Of a DNA stretch of 12,888 nucleotides, positions 7,101 to 12,888 are shown piece by piece. Position numbers and translations under genes: made by a program. This DNA is from Deltaproteobacteria bacterium (GTDB taxonomy: Bacteria > Desulfobacterota > Anaeroferrophillalia > Anaeroferrophillales > Tharpellaceae), in the NCBI GenBank assembly GCA_030633185.1, contig DAOVTG010000048.1, positions 1-12,888 of the forward strand, written 5' to 3'. The notes beneath the pieces were generated by a model. It was not told where the DNA came from. It saw only the letters and a program-made list of their open reading frames with translations, and did no database searches. The first letter of the stretch is position 1, and each line of letters starts with the position of its first letter.

Positions 7101-8057
7101 ATGAATATAGAGCTCAGTTGGGGTTGTCTGGAGGAGATTATTCTGGCCGAGGTCGAGCCTGATCAGGCTTTTAGTCGCACTCGCCGTTTTCTGGCCGCCT
7201 TGAGCCTGGATCGGCGGGATAAACTTTTTGACCTCTATCTCTGCGCCGATCAGCGTAATGCGGCAATCCGTAATCTGCTCGATCAACTCGGTAATGTCAG
7301 GGTTTTTTCTTCAGCTGGAAATGTGGTCTTCAATCCCAGTCGGCGGCCGGCTGTGGTTTTAGCCCATGGTCCGCATTGCGGGGCGGTTGACTATGTCAAA
7401 AAGTTGAGCATGAGTAGTTCGTCAACGCCGCTCCAGTTACCAAGTCTGGCCCGGCTCGTGGCTGATGGTGTTCTCGGTAATGCCCGTCGGCAACTGGCCT
7501 TGATAGCCCCTGAAGCGCGCGGCGGGATCATCTATTTTGATCATGAACAGGGTCAGCTCGAACTTTATTGTAATGATGAAGAGAGTCGGCCCTATGCTCA
7601 GCACCACGTTGCTGAATTCATCTATCAGGAGCTTGAGTTAAGTCTTAAAGGACGTTTTCCTGCGGCCCAGTTGGCGGCTCATGCCCGGGAGCAGAACCCG
7701 GCTTTTACGCTCGTCTGCCCGCCGCAGATAAGACCCCATGGTTACAACTATTTTGAGGTTAATTTTCAGGGAGGATATGATTTTCACGGGGTCATAAGAG
7801 ACTCAGTCGTTTACGCCGTAAGTCATGCTCTGGTCGGGCCCGACCAGAGTTTTTCGGAGACCAGAGGAGTGGTGATCGCTTTTACCGATGAATTGCGGGA
7901 TAATCCTGAAGCGTTGCTTGATATTCTGGAGAATGAACAAGGTCATCTCTTAGATTATCTGCAAAGAGGCGGTGCCATCTATTGTGTCGCCGTCGGCCAT
8001 CTGCCTTCCGGTAAAAGAATTTATCGTTTACGCCAAAGTGTCGATGATGTCGCCTAA
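7101..8057 (+). CDS. Uncharacterised protein with beta-carbonic-anhydrase-like motifs
   Basis: I do not recognise this 318-residue soluble protein as a named family. Its N-terminal third carries an ordered set of motifs like beta-class carbonic anhydrases: C48-A-D50-Q-R52 (compare CxDxR, a zinc Cys with the Asp/Arg dyad), SAGN at 71-74 (compare R-N-A-G-N), and HGPHCGAV at 89-96 (compare GHxxCGAV, zinc His and Cys). The His/Cys spacing differs: H89 is four residues and H92 one residue before C93, where three is usual. The C-terminal two thirds (from about 110) match nothing I know and include GYNYFEVNFQGGYDFHG (214-230). No signal peptide is seen. The start at 7101 follows GAGGTG (7090-7095). 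The longer frame from 6990 would be repeat-encoded. The last 30 bp overlap the convergent flagellar-like gene. Confidence 0.8.
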   Translation: MNIELSWGCLEEIILAEVEPDQAFSRTRRFLAALSLDRRDKLFDLYLCADQRNAAIRNLLDQLGNVRVFSSAGNVVFNPSRRPAVVLAHGPHCGAVDYVKKLSMSSSSTPLQLPSLARLVADGVLGNARRQLALIAPEARGGIIYFDHEQGQLELYCNDEESRPYAQHHVAEFIYQELELSLKGRFPAAQLAAHAREQNPAFTLVCPPQIRPHGYNYFEVNFQGGYDFHGVIRDSVVYAVSHALVGPDQSFSETRGVVIAFTDELRDNPEALLDILENEQGHLLDYLQRGGAIYCVAVGHLPSGKRIYRLRQSVDDVA

Positions 8058-8384
8058 TAGTTCATCGGCGGTTTGTGCAATTTTGAGGTTGGCTTTGATG
8101 GCCTGAGTTGATTCCATAGTTTTGACGTATTCGGTGGCCAAGTCGACGTTGGACATCTCCACTTCAACCAACTTTCCCTCTTGGTTTAATTCCATGCGTG
8201 AGGATCCGGGATTTGTGTCGGTACTGACGCTTGCCGTTGGCGTTCCGGTTGGACCTTGGTTAATGGTTACGCGCTTTCCTTTGTAGCCATCGGTATTAAG
8301 ATTGGCGATATTATTGGCACTGGCTTGGAGCCGGGTAAAATGGCTTTGTATGGCATTCAAGGATGCATCAAGGCTACTGATCAT
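8028..8384 (-). CDS. Small flagellar basal-body rod-like protein
   Basis: This 118-residue protein joins the two conserved ends of flagellar rod/hook proteins with little between. Residues 1-35 hold the N-terminal helix and ANNIANLNTDGYK (23-35), the rod-protein signature. Residues 75-118 hold the C-terminal helix VEMSNVDLATEYVKTMESTQAIKANL (partial quote split here at its key parts: VDLATEY and TQAIKANLK). Proteins of this form assemble in the rod through the export apparatus. The length is near that of FlgB/FlgC but the middle differs, so no specific rod name is justified. The start at 8384 follows AGGAG on the minus strand; an in-frame start at 8420 is less likely. No other flagellar gene is in the window. 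Its 3' end overlaps the opposing gene by 30 bp. Confidence 0.85.
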   Translation of the reverse strand: MISSLDASLNAIQSHFTRLQASANNIANLNTDGYKGKRVTINQGPTGTPTASVSTDTNPGSSRMELNQEGKLVEVEMSNVDLATEYVKTMESTQAIKANLKIAQTADELLGDIIDTLA

Positions 8385-8413
8385 GGCAATTCTCCTATGC
8401 TGAAAAAATCCTC

Positions 8414-8443
8414 TTGACAAAGTACCGCTCTTTAAGCTATCTA
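8414..8443 (+). promoter_or_regulatory. Promoter of tRNA-Phe with GC-rich discriminator
   Basis: A perfect -35 TTGACA (8414-8419) is followed 18 bases on by a weak -10 TATCTA (8438-8443). GGCCGTCGC follows at once. A GC-rich discriminator after a weak -10 is typical of stable-RNA promoters repressed by ppGpp. That regulation is inferred. Confidence 0.65.
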
Positions 8444-8459
8444 GGCCGTCGCTTGGTTA

Positions 8460-8535
8460 GCCGAGGTAGCTCAGTCGGTAGAGCAGGGGACTGAAAATCC
8501 CCGTGTCGGCGGTTCGATTCCGTCCCTCGGCACCA
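8460..8535 (+). tRNA. tRNA-Phe (GAA)
   Basis: A complete 76-nt tRNA with encoded CCA. The acceptor stem is GCCGAGG/CCTCGGC, the D arm GCTC/GAGC, the anticodon stem GGGGA/TCCCC around CTGAAAA with anticodon GAA, the variable loop is five bases, and the T arm is GGCGG TTCGATT CCGTC. All stems pair, with one G-T wobble in the T stem. It is transcribed as a single gene between its own promoter and terminator. Confidence 0.98.
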
Positions 8536-8549
8536 GCATTGTCAAGCCT

Positions 8550-8581
8550 AAGGCGTCCTTATTTAAGGGCGCCTTTTTTTA
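8550..8581 (+). terminator. Rho-independent terminator of tRNA-Phe
   Basis: An 11-bp stem (AAGGCGTCCTT, 8550-8560, with AAGGGCGCCTT, 8565-8575) has one wobble pair and a four-base loop, followed by a run of seven Ts. It begins 15 bp after the tRNA. Confidence 0.93.
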
Positions 8582-8996
8582 TGGCTTTTATGTTTCTTTA
8601 AATGACTATAAAAACAAGTTGGAAAGAGCTCGAAAACACTCCATCTCCCGCAAGCATAACATAAATCTAGAGCTAAATCCAGCCGCCAATTTTCGCAGAC
8701 AAATTGAATCCGGAACCTCTACATTTCTTTTCGGTAAAATTCCAGAAAAATTTAGAGGCATTTTTCACTTTTCGCCTGCTGTTTGAATAACCTTGATTTA
8801 ATGTTATGTTGTGTTATGTTAAGGGATCACTCGAAAGTAAATTTACGGAGACAATCATCCGTTGAGTGGTGGGAACCGGATTCAGTGATAATAGGGATTG
8901 ATTTTATTGGTCATGAAGGAACTCCACCTGATTCACTCACAGATCAGTCGCGAAATGGTCTCTGCGCCCATAATACGGTTTGTAAAGGTATTTTTT
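8582..8996. other. 415-bp intergenic region, no gene seen
   Basis: A/T-rich sequence between the tRNA terminator and the GDP-fucose synthase gene. An imperfect 15-bp inverted repeat, CCTCTACATTTCTTT (8716-8730) with the complement at 8744-8758, matches at 12 positions. Two TGTTATGT units lie around 8802-8820. A forward frame from 8783 to 9010 (75 codons) has no recognisable protein character and overruns the start of the next gene. The promoter of the downstream operon presumably lies here, but I cannot pin it down. I see no repeat of the tRNA 3' end that would mark an integrated element. Confidence 0.5.
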
Positions 8997-10091
8997 ATGA
9001 AAAAGAGTGACAAGATTTATGTTGCCGGTCATCGTGGGTTAGTCGGGTCGGCAATTGTTCGCCGTTTGCAAAAAGCGGGTTATGATAATTTGCTATTGCG
9101 TTCACGTTCTGAACTTGATCTGATCGAGAAAGGGGCGGTCGATGATTTTTTTGCCGCCCAAAAACCGGATTATGTTTTTTTGGCGGCGGCTTTGGTTGGC
9201 GGTATTCATGCCAACGATAGCCGGCCAGCCGATTTTATCTACGATAATCTCATGATCCAGAATAATATTTTGCGGGCGGCCTCTGAGCACAAAGTAAAAA
9301 AACTTCTCTTTCTCGGGAGCTCCTGTATATATCCCCGTCTGGCACCTCAGCCGATGCGCGAGGAGTATCTGCTCTCCGGTCCTTTGGAGCCGACCAACTC
9401 GGCCTATTCCGTGGCCAAGATTGCCGGTGTTGAGATGTGTCACGCCTTTAATCGTCAATATCAAACCAATTTTGTGCCGGTGATGCCGACCAACCTCTAC
9501 GGGCCTTTTGATAACTACGACCTTATGAGTTCTCACGCGATGCCAGCGATGATTCGTAAATTTCATCTAGCTAAACTGGCGGCTGCCGGAGATAGCGAGG
9601 CCCTGGCTGCGGATGCTCAAATTTACGGTCAGATCCCCAACGATTTTTACGCAAACCTTATGCGGATTGCAGCCTTTAATGGTCATCGTTTAACTGGTGG
9701 CGGGGCAGCTGACAAACGGTTGCTGGTTCCAGGAAAAGCCTCGTCAGCTGTTGATCTCTGGGGAACCGGCACACCTAAGCGGGAATTTCTTTATGTCGAC
9801 GATCTTGCCGAGGCTCTGCTCTTTGTTATGCTCAACTATAAATCAACAAAATTGTTGAATGTCGGCACCGGAGTTGATCAGACTATTCGTGAGTTGGCCG
9901 AAATTGTTCGGGACGTGGTCGCTTATCCCGGTAATATAGATTTTGATGCCACCAAAGCCGATGGAATGCCACGGAAACTGCTCGATGTCTCGCGGCTTAC
10001 GGGGCTTGGCTGGAAACCGCAATTTACAATTGAAAAAGGGGTTCGAGCAGCCTACACAAACTATCTGGAAAAAGTGTTGCAAAGTAGTTAG
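8997..10091 (+). CDS. fcl: GDP-L-fucose synthase
   Basis: This 364-residue NADPH-dependent epimerase/reductase converts GDP-4-keto-6-deoxy-D-mannose to GDP-L-fucose for surface polysaccharides. It is a short-chain dehydrogenase-fold enzyme. The N-terminal nucleotide motif is GHRGLVGSAI (11-20). AAALVGGIHAN (63-73) is typical of the family. The catalytic residues align with the E. coli enzyme shifted by one: S108, C110, Y137, K141 and H180. GTGTPKREFLYVDDLAEA (256-273) is also characteristic. An insert of about 45-50 residues (roughly 197-250, including IYGQIPNDFYANLMRIA) lies between the substrate loop and that motif, compared with the E. coli-type enzyme of about 320 residues. The ATG at 8997 has AAAGG eight bases upstream; the in-frame ATG at 8898 adds 33 non-family residues. 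The partner dehydratase gmd is not in the window. Confidence 0.93.
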   Translation: MKKSDKIYVAGHRGLVGSAIVRRLQKAGYDNLLLRSRSELDLIEKGAVDDFFAAQKPDYVFLAAALVGGIHANDSRPADFIYDNLMIQNNILRAASEHKVKKLLFLGSSCIYPRLAPQPMREEYLLSGPLEPTNSAYSVAKIAGVEMCHAFNRQYQTNFVPVMPTNLYGPFDNYDLMSSHAMPAMIRKFHLAKLAAAGDSEALAADAQIYGQIPNDFYANLMRIAAFNGHRLTGGGAADKRLLVPGKASSAVDLWGTGTPKREFLYVDDLAEALLFVMLNYKSTKLLNVGTGVDQTIRELAEIVRDVVAYPGNIDFDATKADGMPRKLLDVSRLTGLGWKPQFTIEKGVRAAYTNYLEKVLQSS

Positions 10092-10121
10092 ATTTAAACC
10101 TGGCAGGAGGAGGAAGAAGAT

Positions 10122-11564
10122 ATGCCGCGTAAATTGATTTGTTGTCTGGGTGTGGTGTTTTTGTTGGTATCTTTTACGACAGCTGGGGCAGTTCAGTCCG
10201 GCGAAGTGATGACAACCCTTGATGACCAGGTTGGCGTAGCGGTGACTATCTACAACCAAAACCTGGCCCTGGTTAAGGATAAACGTCGTTTAACCCTGGC
10301 AAAAGGTGAGGTCAAGCTCGCTTTTCGTGAAGTTAGTGCGCAGATGCGGCCCGAGACTGCACTTTTGACGGCAGATGGCCTGGCGGTCATTGAGCAGAAT
10401 TTCGAGTTTGATCTTTTAACCCCGGAAGCTCTTCTAAAAAAATATGTCGGTTGTCAGATTGAAGTGATCAGTCGGCATCCGACAACCGGGGTAGAAAGCC
10501 GAAAAAAAGCGAAGGTTTTGAGTTCCAATAATGGGGTTGTTCTCCAATTTGATGATCATATTGAGACCGGGGTTCCCGGGCGCCTCTCTTTTCCCGAGCT
10601 TCCAGACAATCTGCGTGATCGGCCGACTTTGACTATGCTTTTAGAGAATGCCGCAAGCGGTTCTAAAGATATTGAATTGAGTTACTTGACCGGTGGCTTA
10701 CAGTGGCGGGCTGATTATGTGGCTGAACTTAATGCAACTGATGATGCCATCAATCTCAGTGGGTGGGTAACCTTGACCAATACCAGCGGGGCAAGCTATC
10801 GTGATGCTCAGCTTCAGTTGGTTGCTGGCGATGTTCATCAGGCTCCGCTCAAGCAGGATTTAGCTTTTGGTGGCAGAAGAGAAGTAATGATGAAGACGAT
10901 GGCGGCTTCGGCTCCGAGTATGGCTCAAGAGGAGATGTTTGAATATCACCTCTATACCCTGGCTCGACCGACAACGATTGCCGACAGACAGAGCAAGCAA
11001 GTTGCACTTTTGCAGGCTTCGTCAGTACCCTGTAAAAAAGAGTTTCTTCTTAAAGGAAGCTCGTATTACTATCGCCGGGCCTATGGTGAGATTGATAGAA
11101 AGCTTAAAATCGGAGTTTTTGTCGAGATTGAGAATCGAAAAAAAAATCATCTCGGCCTGCCGCTGCCTAAAGGGGTTGTGCGGGTTTATAAAGAGGACTC
11201 CAAAGGGGCGTTGCAGTTTATTGGTGAGGATCGGATAGACCATACTCCGGAAAACGAGACCATACGTCTCAAACTGGGTGATGCATTTGATCTTACGGCC
11301 GGCAAAAAACAGACCGATTTTAGAAAGATTGCCGGCGATGGCCGCTATAACTACATCTATGAAGCCGCTTTTGAGGTGAAACTGAAAAATGCCAAACCGG
11401 AAGAGGTTGAGATTAAGCTGGTTGAGCCGATTCCCGGTGACTGGGAGATTTTGACGGAATCCCACAACCACCATAAAGAGAGCAGTAGTGCCGCTTCCTG
11501 GCGGATCCCGGTGCCGGCTAAAGGTGAGGCAACACTTAGTTATCGCGTTCGAGTTAAGTATTAA
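10122..11564 (+). CDS. Secreted DUF4139 domain protein
   Basis: This 480-residue protein has a signal peptide: basic MPRK, a hydrophobic core (residues 5-19) and a small-residue cleavage region near A21-G22-A23. It should be exported. The rest matches the DUF4139 family: YLTGGLQWRADYVAEL (188-203), the LTNTSGASYRDAQLQLVAGDV strand pair (about 218-238), and YHLYTLARPTTIADRQSKQVALL (275-297). The C-terminus ends in a beta-rich segment with LSYRVRVKY. The family's biochemical role is not established. A strong AGGAGG precedes the ATG. It starts 30 bp after fcl and ends 11 bp before the glycosyltransferase, so the three are probably cotranscribed. No lipobox is convincing, although C7 and C8 lie within the hydrophobic core. 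Confidence 0.88.
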   Translation: MPRKLICCLGVVFLLVSFTTAGAVQSGEVMTTLDDQVGVAVTIYNQNLALVKDKRRLTLAKGEVKLAFREVSAQMRPETALLTADGLAVIEQNFEFDLLTPEALLKKYVGCQIEVISRHPTTGVESRKKAKVLSSNNGVVLQFDDHIETGVPGRLSFPELPDNLRDRPTLTMLLENAASGSKDIELSYLTGGLQWRADYVAELNATDDAINLSGWVTLTNTSGASYRDAQLQLVAGDVHQAPLKQDLAFGGRREVMMKTMAASAPSMAQEEMFEYHLYTLARPTTIADRQSKQVALLQASSVPCKKEFLLKGSSYYYRRAYGEIDRKLKIGVFVEIENRKKNHLGLPLPKGVVRVYKEDSKGALQFIGEDRIDHTPENETIRLKLGDAFDLTAGKKQTDFRKIAGDGRYNYIYEAAFEVKLKNAKPEEVEIKLVEPIPGDWEILTESHNHHKESSSAASWRIPVPAKGEATLSYRVRVKY

Positions 11565-11575
11565 AATTAATTGCC

Positions 11576-12742
11576 ATGCGAATTCTAATTATTGAGCCCT
11601 TTAATGGGGGTTCTCATGCGGCTTGGGCCAAAGGGTATCAACGGCACAGCTCCCACGTTGTCGAGATCCTTGGTTTGCCGGGAAAAAACTGGAAATGGCG
11701 CATGCAGGGGGCGGCGATCACCCTGGCCCGGCACTATCGGGAGTTACTTGCCGATGGCAAGCGGTATGACCTGATTCTGGCCTCGGATATGTTTGATCTG
11801 GCGGCTTTTCTTGGCCTGATTCGTAAGCTTTCCGGTTCCGGCTCAGGTTTTGGGCCGCCTGTGGCCCTCTATTTTCACGAAAATCAATTGACCTACCCAG
11901 TGTCGCCGAAAGAGCAGAATCAGTCCGCCGGACGTGATCGTCACTACGGATTGATTAATTTTACCAGCGCACTTGCTGCCGATGTCTGTTTTTTTAATTC
12001 AGCCTTTCATCGTCGGATTTTTCTCAAAGCGCTACCGGCTTTCCTGGGCCGTTTTCCCGACTATCAGGAGCTTGACGCAGTTGCAGAGATTGAAAAAAAA
12101 TCTGAAGTTCTCCATCTCGGTCTCGATCTCGAACGCCTGGCATCGTTAAGGCCGGCTGACGACATTCTCGAAAAGCCGAACCGGCTGCCTCTTATTTTAT
12201 GGAACCATCGCTGGGAGTATGACAAGAACCCGACTGATTTTTTTGCCGTACTGCAGGAGTTAGTGGTTTCAGGGTTTGATTTTGAGGTGGCGATCTTAGG
12301 TGAGCACTACCAGCCCCAGCCGGAGCTCTTTCTTGAAAATCGTGAGCTTCTCGGTCAACGCCTGCTCTATTTTGGTTATGCCGAGAGCTTTGCCGATTAT
12401 GCGGCCTGGCTCTGGCGGGCCGATATTCTGCCGGTTACTTCGTATCACGATTTTTTCGGGGCCAGCGTGATCGAGGCGGTTTATTGTAACTGTTATCCGC
12501 TTTTGCCCCGCCGACTGGCCTATCCCGAGCATTTCTCAAGAAGTGATAGCGATCATTTTTTTTACTTAGATTACAGTGAGTTATACGTGAAACTTAAATC
12601 TTTACTTGATTCTATAAAAGAGACTCGCCAAACCTCCTTAAGCGCTCTGGTAAGCCATTATGACTGGTCCATAATGGCCCCGAAATATGATGAAAAAATG
12701 ACTGATCTCCTAAGGCTGAATACGCTCGCAACCCAACACTAA
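11576..12742 (+). CDS. Glycosyltransferase resembling tRNA-queuosine alpha-mannosyltransferase
   Basis: This 388-residue GT-B-type enzyme starts MRILIIEPFNGGSH. It carries YFHENQLTYP (99-108), the hallmark of the DUF3524 N-terminal domain shared with GTDC1/QTMAN, the enzyme that mannosylates queuosine in tRNA-Asp of animals using GDP-mannose. The C-terminal glycosyltransferase domain has WNHRWEYDKNP (209-219) and FFGASVIEA (293-301), with E300 as the likely donor-sugar-binding glutamate, then CYPLLPRRLAYPE (306-318). It lacks a signal peptide and transmembrane segments, so it acts in the cytoplasm. There is no clear Shine-Dalgarno; the 11-bp spacing after the DUF4139 gene suggests translational coupling. 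Whether the bacterial enzyme modifies tRNA, another small molecule or a polysaccharide precursor cannot be read from sequence. Repeat C4 begins 12 bp after the stop. Confidence 0.85.
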   Translation: MRILIIEPFNGGSHAAWAKGYQRHSSHVVEILGLPGKNWKWRMQGAAITLARHYRELLADGKRYDLILASDMFDLAAFLGLIRKLSGSGSGFGPPVALYFHENQLTYPVSPKEQNQSAGRDRHYGLINFTSALAADVCFFNSAFHRRIFLKALPAFLGRFPDYQELDAVAEIEKKSEVLHLGLDLERLASLRPADDILEKPNRLPLILWNHRWEYDKNPTDFFAVLQELVVSGFDFEVAILGEHYQPQPELFLENRELLGQRLLYFGYAESFADYAAWLWRADILPVTSYHDFFGASVIEAVYCNCYPLLPRRLAYPEHFSRSDSDHFFYLDYSELYVKLKSLLDSIKETRQTSLSALVSHYDWSIMAPKYDEKMTDLLRLNTLATQH

Positions 12743-12754
12743 TGTTTTCAATAT

Positions 12755-12888
12755 TGATGCCCTCGTAAAAAGTCACGGGATGGCTAAGTAAAAATTTCGA
12801 TATACAAGATGTTGTGGTTTTTCAGGCGCGAGACCATACATGTAGTATGTCGAGTGCCTGAAAAACCACAACAGCGCAGTAGATCGGA
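12755..12888 (+). repeat. Palindromic dispersed repeat, copy C4 (cut by window end)
   Basis: The first 134 bp of the element match C1 at offset +12666. The inner stem 12814-12825 with 12858-12869 is fully paired. The C-G pair 156/195 of C1 is T-A here (12822/12861), and the wobble pair 160/191 of C1 is G-C (12826/12857). The right terminal arm lies beyond the window. Confidence 0.93.

Noticed and set aside
8460..8996. tRNA-Phe as an attachment site of an integrated element
   Set aside because: No repeat of the tRNA 3' end, integrase or phage-like gene is visible downstream within the window.
8783..9010. 75-codon frame upstream of fcl
   Set aside because: It has no family resemblance or good ribosome binding site and overlaps the fcl start.
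8460..12742. Functional link between the adjacent tRNA-Phe and the queuosine-mannosyltransferase-like enzyme
   Set aside because: Queuosine occurs in tRNAs with GUN anticodons (Asp, Asn, His, Tyr), not in tRNA-Phe with GAA. The two are also 3 kb apart in separate transcripts.

Overview
This looks like a chromosomal housekeeping window from a Gram-negative bacterium, most likely a deltaproteobacterium-type (Desulfobacterota) lineage. That placement is an inference from overall protein character: a bifunctional RelA/SpoT with an NMYQSLHT-type synthetase motif, a zinc-type L28, a flagellar rod-like protein, GDP-fucose synthase and a DUF4139 secreted protein. No phage, CRISPR array or intact transposase is visible.

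Layout, left to right: the 3' scrap of an upstream gene (1-81); palindromic repeat copy C1; the (p)ppGpp synthetase/hydrolase gene rsh (322-2466); repeat copy C2 in the opposite orientation, overlapping the rsh stop codon; rpmB for ribosomal protein L28 on the minus strand with its terminator; a long ribokinase/PfkB-like protein of unknown substrate (2987-4657); a 250-bp nested inverted-repeat element (4691-4940); a 3-hydroxyacyl-CoA dehydrogenase on the minus strand (start 6089); ssb (6400-6924); repeat copy C3; a protein with beta-carbonic-anhydrase-like motifs (7101-8057); a small orphan flagellar rod-like protein on the minus strand, overlapping the previous gene tail to tail; tRNA-Phe with its terminator; a mostly empty 415-bp stretch; and a likely operon of GDP-L-fucose synthase, a secreted DUF4139 protein and a glycosyltransferase resembling the tRNA-queuosine mannosyltransferase (8997-12742). 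Repeat copy C4 runs off the right end.

The most striking non-coding signal is the dispersed repeat (C1-C4, about 153 bp each). It is an almost full-length imperfect palindrome, comparable in architecture to the enterobacterial ERIC element but unrelated in sequence. Its copies differ at paired positions by changes on both arms that preserve pairing, so the fold seems to be conserved rather than only the sequence. The copies fit tightly between genes, one supplies a stop codon, and rsh is bracketed by two copies in opposite orientation. The second structured element (4691-4940) has 38-bp inverted ends and an internal 19-bp perfect hairpin, and lies between two convergent genes.

Functionally, the window mixes stringent response (rsh, and a tRNA promoter with a GC-rich discriminator), translation (L28, tRNA-Phe), DNA maintenance (ssb), acyl-CoA metabolism and GDP-sugar chemistry. 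The three-gene right-hand operon is the best candidate for unexplored biology, because GDP-fucose synthase and the queuosine mannosyltransferase family both draw on GDP-mannose-derived metabolites.
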